This document shows positions 14,733 through 20,939 of a stretch of DNA of 20,939 nucleotides, one piece after another. The stretch comes from Selenomonadaceae bacterium (GTDB taxonomy: Bacteria > Bacillota > Negativicutes > Selenomonadales > Selenomonadaceae). A program made the translations under genes and the position numbers. The number at the start of each line of letters is the position of its first letter. The stretch's first letter is position 1. The stretch spans positions 1-20,939 of the forward strand of contig JAFUTM010000406.1 in assembly GCA_017484235.1 (NCBI GenBank). Reading direction: 5' to 3'. Below the pieces are notes generated by a model. The model worked only from the letters and a program-made list of their open reading frames with translations, was not told the origin of the DNA and made no database searches.

Positions 14733-16472
14733 ATGAAATCCAAACGATTTAAGCAATTAGTGTGTGCTGGACTTTTGAGTAGTGCAATAATCTTCGGCGG
14801 TACGGTCGAAGCAGCTTCATATGATACAACGTATAATGGTCACGGTTATAAAGTTTTCAATACGGGTATGACGTGGCAGCAGGCAAAAGAATACTGTGAA
14901 AAACAAGGTGGTCATTTGGTAACCATAAACTCATCACAAGAGCAAGCATTGGTAGTTAATTTGCTGCGCTCTAAAGGTAATAAGAACAGCTATTGGCTCG
15001 GCGGCTATAAAAACGGTAATTCGTGGGCTTGGGTGACGGGTGAAGCGTTTTCGTATAAAAATTGGGGACAATATCAACCTGATGGCGACGGTTCGGCTTT
15101 GATGATGTATCGTAGTACAGGAAACGGCTGGCCTACTGGTGCTTGGAACGATATTGAAAATAATGGTGGTTCTGGTTCTTTCTTTGGTTATCAGAACTTT
15201 GGGTTCATCTGCGAATGGGAACCTAACAAAGAAGGCAGTGGCGACGTTAATAATGATGGCAACATCGACCAAAGAGATTTTGATATGCTAATGAATATTT
15301 ATCTTGGAAAGTCCGGTTATCCGAAATATGTTGCAAATGGTGATATGAATGGCGATGGTCGAATTGATATTGTAGATGTTAGTTTATTGAAACAAAAGCT
15401 TAATCCTGTGCCTCCTCCTAACATCAATCACGATCCGCAAGGTAATCTTGATAACTATGGAACTGGTGTAAATGCATTAAGAGTGCTTGGCTGGGCATTA
15501 GATGAAGATGATTCTAACGCAAAAATTGCGGTTCACGTTTACATTGACGGAGAAGCTGGAAACTCTAATGTTCCAAGTTATTCAACAACTGCAAATAAAT
15601 CTAATAATGCTCATAATGGTCACGGATTTGACGCCACTTTTCGTGTAGATGACAAATGGTGCGGTCGGAGAACTATCCGCGTTTATGCTTTAGGCGTTGG
15701 AAGTGGAGCAGCATTTAAAGAAATAGGCTCAAGGCAAGTCTTCATACACTACAATAAACGGGCAACTCAGCGAATGGCAGCATATACAAACTCCAATTTA
15801 ACGCAAAAAAATAATAATGAATGGGTAGATGCAGGTGATGCATGTACCATTTTAGATGAGAATGCCGCGTCAAATTCTTATCTTGTCCGTTATCCAACTA
15901 ACAATGGCAGTAAGGAAAGATGGGTAAGCAAAGACGCCTTTAGCACATCACCAACACCGTCACCAAATGAAAATAATGTAATCGCAAGAATTGATTCCTA
16001 TGTTAATGGTTCACAGGGTAATTACTGGAAAGTAAACACTAAATGGACAGGCGGCAATGAATGTCGCGGCTTTGCACAACAACTTTATTCCAAACTTTTT
16101 AAAGGTGCCGGAAGTATTACAGGATACGCCAATAACAATTATAGCGCATCGAGTTATCCTGGATCATATGAAGCTGGAAGACTCTTTAATTTTGCAGCGA
16201 ATGACATTAACTCGGTAAAAAGCTTGTTTTCTAAAGCTAAACCAGGTGCCTTTGTACAAATGGGACGCAGACATTCCTTGAACAAAAGTAAAACTGCTCC
16301 TGGTCCGCACACAGCGATACTGCACAAGGTGGAATCAGATGGCGTTTGGTTCTATGAAGCTAATGCTGGCGGTACAGGTATGATAACATACAAAAAATAT
16401 ACTTGGGCAGATTTAGCTGATAGAAATAAGGGCTTTACAATTTATCTTCCAAATAATTATTCACTGAGATAA
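14733..16472 (+). CDS. Secreted C-type lectin / dockerin / GWA / SH3 / CHAP multidomain protein
   Basis: The 579-residue exported protein has a signal peptide ending GTVEA that closely resembles that of the M23-like protein. A C-type lectin-like domain (about 30-163) carries C55 and C160, YWLGGY, a QPD triplet (115-117, usually galactose-type) and WND (138-140). A type I dockerin-like pair of calcium loops follows (about 170-225; DVNNDGNID and DMNGDGRID). Next come a GWA module (235-340), an SH3-like segment (345-403) and a CHAP domain (about 413-573) with C444, H526 and N544 as a likely triad. CHAP enzymes hydrolyse peptidoglycan. AGGAAAGG (14715-14722) supports ATG 14733 over TTG 14712. It is probably a calcium-dependent cell-wall or glycan-binding hydrolase; substrate and activity are inferred. 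Confidence 0.85.
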   Translation: MKSKRFKQLVCAGLLSSAIIFGGTVEAASYDTTYNGHGYKVFNTGMTWQQAKEYCEKQGGHLVTINSSQEQALVVNLLRSKGNKNSYWLGGYKNGNSWAWVTGEAFSYKNWGQYQPDGDGSALMMYRSTGNGWPTGAWNDIENNGGSGSFFGYQNFGFICEWEPNKEGSGDVNNDGNIDQRDFDMLMNIYLGKSGYPKYVANGDMNGDGRIDIVDVSLLKQKLNPVPPPNINHDPQGNLDNYGTGVNALRVLGWALDEDDSNAKIAVHVYIDGEAGNSNVPSYSTTANKSNNAHNGHGFDATFRVDDKWCGRRTIRVYALGVGSGAAFKEIGSRQVFIHYNKRATQRMAAYTNSNLTQKNNNEWVDAGDACTILDENAASNSYLVRYPTNNGSKERWVSKDAFSTSPTPSPNENNVIARIDSYVNGSQGNYWKVNTKWTGGNECRGFAQQLYSKLFKGAGSITGYANNNYSASSYPGSYEAGRLFNFAANDINSVKSLFSKAKPGAFVQMGRRHSLNKSKTAPGPHTAILHKVESDGVWFYEANAGGTGMITYKKYTWADLADRNKGFTIYLPNNYSLR

Positions 16473-16496
16473 TGAAATAAATAAGGAGTGCAGATA

Positions 16497-17402
16497 ATGA
16501 AAAATTTCAAATATAACAAGCTGGCAGTAGCACTGGCGATAGGAGTAGCAGCTTCAACCTCAGTGTTGGTTAATGATGTTACGTCAGCCGCTCAAAATGA
16601 CGCAAACGTTTCAGTTAATGTGTCCGTTAGTCAGCCGACAAAAATCATCAACTGGTACAAAGGTTCCGATTCCGACATCATTGCTGACGGTATCGGCAAA
16701 TCCGGTGGTAAAGGTATGTCAATGGCACGTATGGCGGCGGTTATGGACGCCCAGCGCAACCTCTTAGGAATCATCAAGGGCGTGCAGATTGACTCTGACA
16801 CATTAATGGAAGATTTAATAATCAGCAGTGACGTAGTAAAACGCAATATCAGCGGCCTTCTGCGCGGTGCTCAAATTATTGAAGAATATCAGCGTAATGA
16901 TGATGAATATTATGTTAAAATGCGCGTTCCGCTTTATGGTTCAACGGAGTCTTTGGCAGCAGCAGTTATGCCTGAAGTAAGAAAAAATACCGAGAAAACA
17001 CCATTTCCAACTACTGATAATTCTGAGTTGACTGAAGCTGAGGTACAGGAAATTCGCGATGCCTCATATACCGGTGTAGTTATCAATGCTGACGGTATCG
17101 ATCCGACATTTTCGCCTGTCATTTATGATACGGAAGGTCGCGCTGTTTATGGCGTTGAAAATCTTGACTACGATAAGGTTGTGGCTGACGGTATGGTCAA
17201 TTATACTGAATCAGTGGAAGGTGCAATTGAAGATGGTCGTGCTGGAAATAATCCATTGATTATTAATGCTGTTGGTACTACAGGCGGCAGCAATAATACT
17301 AATGTCAATGCAGTTGTTTCGGTAGAAGACGCCAATAAAATTCTTGTAGCAAATGAGTCAACTGGTATTTTGGAAGATACCTCAGTTGTCTTTGTCAGAT
17401 AG
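16497..17402 (+). CDS. Secreted LPP20/FlgT-domain protein
   Basis: The 301-residue protein has a signal peptide ending DVTSA. Residues about 45-145 form an LPP20-type domain: IIADGIGKSGG, MARMAAVMDAQRNLLGIIKG, a long helix with DVVKRNISGLLRGAQIIEEY, and EYYVKMRVPLYG. This domain also makes up FlgP and the N-terminal part of FlgT. The C-terminal part (about 165-301) is a recurring beta-rich extension (YTGVVINADGIDPTFSPVIY ... ANKILVANESTGILEDTSVV) seen with this domain in envelope proteins. GGAG at 16485-16488 fits ATG 16497. No lipobox, so it is not the lipoprotein form. Together with the FlgT-like first gene it brackets the cluster, consistent with one outer-membrane-linked assembly. Confidence 0.8.
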   Translation: MKNFKYNKLAVALAIGVAASTSVLVNDVTSAAQNDANVSVNVSVSQPTKIINWYKGSDSDIIADGIGKSGGKGMSMARMAAVMDAQRNLLGIIKGVQIDSDTLMEDLIISSDVVKRNISGLLRGAQIIEEYQRNDDEYYVKMRVPLYGSTESLAAAVMPEVRKNTEKTPFPTTDNSELTEAEVQEIRDASYTGVVINADGIDPTFSPVIYDTEGRAVYGVENLDYDKVVADGMVNYTESVEGAIEDGRAGNNPLIINAVGTTGGSNNTNVNAVVSVEDANKILVANESTGILEDTSVVFVR

Positions 17403-17440
17403 TTTTATTTAATCGTGCTGCTTAATTGGAGGAATAATTA

Positions 17441-19483
17441 ATGAATTTCAAAAATATTTTAAAGCAAAAGTTTATTGCAAAGTTAGTGTTGATGTCAGTT
17501 GCAGTTAGTGGCTTCTGGATTAATGACAGTGTGCCTGTTTATGCTGAAGATGCGTCTAATAATACAATAGTGGCAAATAATAATAATTTTACCATTAATG
17601 ATACAAAATATGAAGGTATTTATGATGACTATAAAGTACAAACTGACAGTGGCGAAGCGAGTAATAATAATGTTACTACTAATAATTTAAACACTGGGCT
17701 TATACACGGTGGTTATGCTTACGATGGAACGGGAAATGCTAATGGAAATACGGTCAACATTAATGGTGGAACTATATCACATGTTCACGGTGGGCACGCA
17801 AATTTGGGCGATGCTAACTACAATACAGTAAACGTAACTGGTGATGCATATATAACTAATTTAGTCGGAGCTGGTTTATCACATTACGGAAACACCAATT
17901 ATAATACGCTTAATATAAATAGTGGTACAATCGATGGTGGAACTGCTAATGGCAAAAATATGGGCAGAGGTATTTATGGTGGTCTTTCAATGGGCACTGG
18001 TGACGCCAATAATAACACAGTAAACATCAGCGGCGGCACAATAATTGGCGATGTTTATGGCGGCTGGGCACCGAACGGCAATGCTAACTATAATACAATT
18101 AATGTTTATAACAATCCAGATTTGACCAATGCTAATCTTTATGCCGGTAATGCAGCTAACGAGATGATTGGCAACTCACTCAATTTTTATACAAAGGACA
18201 TTACCGCGCAGAACATATATGGATTTCAGGATTTAAACTTCATTCTGCCGGAAACAATAACTGACGGCGACACGATCTTAACGTTGACAAACGGCTCAAC
18301 GGATTTATCAAACACCACCGTCAACATCAACGCGAATGGTGCTTCTAATCTCCATACAGGCGACACTTATACTTTGCTTCAAAATAATAATGGAATTACT
18401 ACCTCCAACGTTACTAACAGTGGTACGATTTCTGAAGGTATTTCATTAAATTATCTGCTCGATATTGGAACGAATCCAACGAGCATTACTGCAACAGTCG
18501 GTGAGCAGGTTGGCGGATTAAATTATAAAACTAAAATAATCAACCAAACTGCTATAGCTAATATAACGTTGCCAATGGACTCGTTTGACCGCATAGTAAG
18601 CTGGCTGCCACCGGAAGGCGATGATGACGATCTTGATGCAGTGTTTATGGAAACCGAAAATGAATATAGACCTTTCTTTAATACAAGTTACAACTACCTC
18701 AGACGCAAGACAGGCAACGGCTCATATGTTCGCACTAAAAATGGCGGTATGGACGTTGGTTTTGCCAAGACTGTCGTGAGTGATAGCGGCAACAAATTAT
18801 ACTTTGCGCCAATTTTCGACTATGGAACTGGTAATTATGACAGCTACCTCTCCGACGGCACACACGGTCACGGTCAATCTAATTATTGGGCAGGTGGCGT
18901 CATCTTCCGTAAAGTGAATAAGGGCAGTGGCTTCTACTATGAGGGCAGTGCCAGACTTGGCCGCGCCCGTTCAAATTTTGCTTCCAATGATTTTGAAATG
19001 GGCGGTAATCCTGTTCATCTGTCTTATAGCGTATCTGCTCCGGTGTATGCTGGTCACGTGCATATTGGTCAGCTTTATCCAATCAATCGCGAGAATACTT
19101 TTCAGCTTTATGGTCAGTACTTCCACACTTATCAGGGCAGTATGGATACAAGTTTGTCAACCGGCGAGCATTACGAATTTGACTCAATCAATAGCGGTCG
19201 TTTCCGTACGGGTGTCCGTCTGATTCGTCAAACGCCAAATAAAAAAAATGTATTTTATTCTGGTCTTGCCTATCAGTACGAATTTAATGGCGATGCTTCT
19301 GCTGATTATAGAGATTTTTCGACCAACGAGTCCAGTATGAAAGGTTCAAGCGGCTTATTGGAACTTGGCTGGCAGATTAAACCAAGCAAGGCTTCACCAA
19401 TAATGTTAGATCTTGGAGCCGTCGGCTGGATTGGCTATCAAGAAGGCATAACTTGTCACGTGAAGTTTAAGAAAGCATTTTAA
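17441..19483 (+). CDS. Autotransporter with one passenger module and outer-membrane beta-barrel
   Basis: The 680-residue protein has a signal peptide ending PVYA. The passenger contains about five beta-helix-like units (for example NNTVNISGGTIIGDVYGGWA) and one cap like those of the first autotransporter (TAQNIYGFQDLNFILPE, about 245-355). An acidic spacer (about 395-405) precedes the barrel (about 437-680), which aligns well with the other one (FYYEGSARLGRA, GSSGLLELGWQIKPS, GITCHVKFKKAF with terminal Phe). GGAGG at 17429-17433 gives the start. The passenger half is AT-rich (20% GC in 17581-17640) and the barrel much richer (57% in 18841-18900, both counted). The barrels are clear paralogues while the passengers differ, so the pair may present different surface ligands. 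Confidence 0.88.
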   Translation: MNFKNILKQKFIAKLVLMSVAVSGFWINDSVPVYAEDASNNTIVANNNNFTINDTKYEGIYDDYKVQTDSGEASNNNVTTNNLNTGLIHGGYAYDGTGNANGNTVNINGGTISHVHGGHANLGDANYNTVNVTGDAYITNLVGAGLSHYGNTNYNTLNINSGTIDGGTANGKNMGRGIYGGLSMGTGDANNNTVNISGGTIIGDVYGGWAPNGNANYNTINVYNNPDLTNANLYAGNAANEMIGNSLNFYTKDITAQNIYGFQDLNFILPETITDGDTILTLTNGSTDLSNTTVNINANGASNLHTGDTYTLLQNNNGITTSNVTNSGTISEGISLNYLLDIGTNPTSITATVGEQVGGLNYKTKIINQTAIANITLPMDSFDRIVSWLPPEGDDDDLDAVFMETENEYRPFFNTSYNYLRRKTGNGSYVRTKNGGMDVGFAKTVVSDSGNKLYFAPIFDYGTGNYDSYLSDGTHGHGQSNYWAGGVIFRKVNKGSGFYYEGSARLGRARSNFASNDFEMGGNPVHLSYSVSAPVYAGHVHIGQLYPINRENTFQLYGQYFHTYQGSMDTSLSTGEHYEFDSINSGRFRTGVRLIRQTPNKKNVFYSGLAYQYEFNGDASADYRDFSTNESSMKGSSGLLELGWQIKPSKASPIMLDLGAVGWIGYQEGITCHVKFKKAF

Positions 19484-19503
19484 AATTAATACCTATTAAT
19501 CAT

Positions 19504-19539
19504 AAAAAGTACCACATAACTAAATGCTGGTGCTTTTTT
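19504..19539 (+). terminator. Rho-independent terminator closing the export cluster
   Basis: AAAAAGTACCA (19504-19514) pairs with TGGTGCTTTTT (19528-19538) over 11 pairs including one G-U, with a 13-base loop and a T-run to 19539. It lies 21 bases after the last gene of the cluster. With 1860-1905 it defines a unit that starts at the promoter at 1926. Confidence 0.85.
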
Positions 19540-19557
19540 ATTTTTGGTAATAGATAA

Positions 19558-19586
19558 TTGAAACAATTCACACTTTGTGCTATGAT
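19558..19586 (+). promoter_or_regulatory. Promoter of the DUF192/Tad genes
   Basis: TTGAAA (19558-19563) and TATGAT (19581-19586) are separated by exactly 17 bases. It lies just after the terminator and about 30 bases before the DUF192 start, so the pilus-related genes are likely transcribed independently of the upstream cluster. It overlaps a possible earlier TTG start and so argues against using it. Confidence 0.65.
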
Positions 19587-19616
19587 ATACTAAAAGGCAG
19601 GTGTATCAATCGACAG

Positions 19617-19931
19617 ATGATAAAAATTGAAGTAGCCGACACTTTTATTAGCCGGTTTCTCGGATTAATGGGAAGAAAGAATCTGCCGCAAGGTCACGGC
19701 TTATTGATTAGTCCGTGCAGCAGTATCCATATGTTGTTTATGAGATTCTCAATCGACGCGGTTTACATCAACAGAAATTTTGAAATACAAAAAATTGTTC
19801 CTCACCTCAAGCCGTGGATTGGCTTTTCAATCTGTATGAGTGCCTGGTCCGTAATTGAGATTGCTGCCGGTGAAGCAGAGCGGCTAAACCTCAAAGTCGG
19901 TCAAAAAATTAAAATTGACGCTGGTGAATAA
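19617..19931 (+). CDS. DUF192 family protein
   Basis: The 104-residue protein matches the DUF192 family: KIEVADTFISRFLGLMGR, GLLISPCSSIHMLFMRFSID, AVYINRNFEIQKIVP and the AAGEAERLNLKVGQKI end. The fold is a small beta-barrel, and the biochemical function is not established. It lacks a signal peptide here. An earlier in-frame TTG (19575) would place the start inside the -10 box, so ATG 19617 is used, preceded by AGGCAGG at some distance. DUF192 genes are often found beside Tad/Flp pilus genes, as here. The stop overlaps the start region of the next gene, implying coupling. Confidence 0.85.
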   Translation: MIKIEVADTFISRFLGLMGRKNLPQGHGLLISPCSSIHMLFMRFSIDAVYINRNFEIQKIVPHLKPWIGFSICMSAWSVIEIAAGEAERLNLKVGQKIKIDAGE

Positions 19932-19932
19932 G

Positions 19933-20550
19933 TTGAGTGTCTTTTATATAATGATGTCCATTGCATTGACGCTGGCAGGTTCGTTTTGGATTGACCGCCT
20001 GTATAAATCTTCGGCTGATTCGTTGACCTTTCCAAATGAAATACAGTCGCGAAGCCGTTTCAGGAAACCGCTATTATTAATTTGTATATCCTTTTGCATT
20101 GTAAATCTCATAAATATGCCGACGCCGCAGATGATTTATTCAATCATTGCAGCTTACTTGTTAGTGCTGATAATGGTCACTGACTTTGAACAGTACGTCA
20201 TCTTCAACAAAATGCTAATACCCTTCGCATTGATCGGCGCGGTCTATATATTCCATTTGAATTTACCAATATTAAACCATTTAGCCGCAGCACTCTTAGG
20301 CGGCGTGATATTTTTGATTTTAGCATTAATCACAAAAGGTGGAATTGGCGGCGGTGACATTAAGCTTGTTGCCGTTCTCGGTCTGTGGTTCGGCATTGAC
20401 GATTTATTATTTATAGTTGTTGCGGCTTCAATTATGGCTGGCGTTGCGGCTTTAATTATGATTATTTTCACTAAAAAGAGCCGACGAGATTATCTTGCAT
20501 ATGGTCCATATTTTTCTATTTCGGCAATATACTGCCTGTTGTTCCAATAA
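19933..20550 (+). CDS. Prepilin peptidase, TadV/CpaA type (A24 family)
   Basis: The roughly 205-residue membrane protein is an aspartic peptidase that trims leader peptides of type IV or Flp prepilins at the inner membrane. The two catalytic Asp motifs are present: VTDFEQ (D84 if counted from 19933) and GGIGGGDIKL (GxGD, D142). Six to seven hydrophobic segments fit the family. The N-terminal methyltransferase region with paired CxxC is absent, as in the short TadV/CpaA group. The start is uncertain: TTG 19933 has GGTGA five bases upstream; GTG 19924 and ATG 19951 are alternatives. It overlaps or abuts DUF192 and is followed 22 bases later by a TadE/TadG-like gene, which supports a Tad pilus role. 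Confidence 0.85.
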   Translation: MSVFYIMMSIALTLAGSFWIDRLYKSSADSLTFPNEIQSRSRFRKPLLLICISFCIVNLINMPTPQMIYSIIAAYLLVLIMVTDFEQYVIFNKMLIPFALIGAVYIFHLNLPILNHLAAALLGGVIFLILALITKGGIGGGDIKLVAVLGLWFGIDDLLFIVVAASIMAGVAALIMIIFTKKSRRDYLAYGPYFSISAIYCLLFQ

Positions 20551-20572
20551 ATTTACAAAGGAAGTGGTATTA

Positions 20573-20939
20573 ATGTTTAAAATAAATCGCCCACAACGAG
20601 GACAGGCATTAATTTTATACGCGCTTCTGTTACCGACAATCTTTATTTTTGTCGGCCTGGCATTTGATTTCGGCTGGTGGTATTTAAATCTGTCACGTCT
20701 GCAAAACGCAGCAGACTCGGCGGCCTTAGCCGGAGCACATCAGATTGCAAAAGATGAATCCTCAGGCTATCTAGTTAATTTGGTAAATGAGGATTTAACC
20801 GGCTGGACTGAAGTAAATGATAATGAACCTGGTGACTCAAGAAAATATGCCAATAACAATCTATCCGGCAGTGATACTAATAGTCAAGATGCGTGGACGG
20901 CGAATAACGTAACTTTTAAACATTATCTGATTGCCGGTG
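20573..20939 (+). CDS. TadE/TadG-like pilus assembly protein (partial, runs off the window)
   Basis: Only the first 122 residues are in the window. The N terminus (QRGQALILYALLLPTIFIFV ... FDFGWWYLNLSRLQNAADSAALAGA) is diagnostic of the TadE/TadG-like family: a short basic start, one membrane segment and the ADSAALAGA motif. These are minor pseudopilins or anchoring proteins of Flp pili. The following part (residues 60 onward) is polar and probably periplasmic. AAAGGAAG at 20557-20564 precedes ATG 20573. The rest of the gene and further tad genes should lie downstream. Confidence 0.85.
   Translation, partial: MFKINRPQRGQALILYALLLPTIFIFVGLAFDFGWWYLNLSRLQNAADSAALAGAHQIAKDESSGYLVNLVNEDLTGWTEVNDNEPGDSRKYANNNLSGSDTNSQDAWTANNVTFKHYLIAG

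Noticed and set aside
1..20939. tRNA, rRNA, insertion sequence, integrase, CRISPR
   Set aside because: None could be recognised by eye on either strand.

Overview
The window is AT-rich and every credible gene lies on the + strand. It looks like a chromosomal segment of a diderm Firmicute, most likely a Negativicutes/Selenomonadales-type bacterium. Evidence: strong GGAGG ribosome sites and Firmicute-like promoters sit beside outer-membrane features, namely two autotransporter beta-barrels ending in Phe, an O-antigen ligase/polymerase-type protein and CsgG-family proteins. This assignment is inference; no rRNA or other marker is present.

Layout: (1) 1-1831 is the end of a nucleotide-sugar locus: the tail of an unknown gene, rfbD (dTDP-rhamnose synthesis) and an overlapping DUF2156 gene, closed by a clear terminator at 1860-1905. 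(2) 1926-19483 is a 15-gene same-strand cluster starting at a consensus promoter whose -35/-10 spacer contains nine consecutive G. It encodes a FlgT-like protein, three CsgG-like proteins, two related unknown secreted proteins, an SH3-domain protein, an M23-like protein, an O-antigen ligase/polymerase-type protein, a serine hydrolase, two autotransporters, a small secreted protein, a C-type lectin/dockerin/GWA/SH3/CHAP protein and an LPP20-like protein. Thirteen of the 15 have a signal peptidase I-type signal peptide, so this is an envelope or surface-assembly locus. It closes with a terminator at 19504-19539. (3) 19558-20939 starts at its own promoter and holds a DUF192 gene, a TadV/CpaA-type prepilin peptidase and the start of a TadE/TadG-like gene, the edge of a Tad/Flp pilus locus.

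The most interesting inference is a phase-variable surface locus. Slippage of the G9 tract would change promoter spacing and could switch a block of outer-membrane, cell-wall-binding and adhesin-like proteins together. Known FlgT, LPP20 and CsgG families form outer-membrane rings or pores, but no flagellar or curli subunit genes are in the window, so the cluster may build a different envelope complex. The autotransporters are compositional mosaics, which suggests passenger exchange. No rRNA, tRNA, CRISPR array, insertion sequence, transposase or integrase was recognised.
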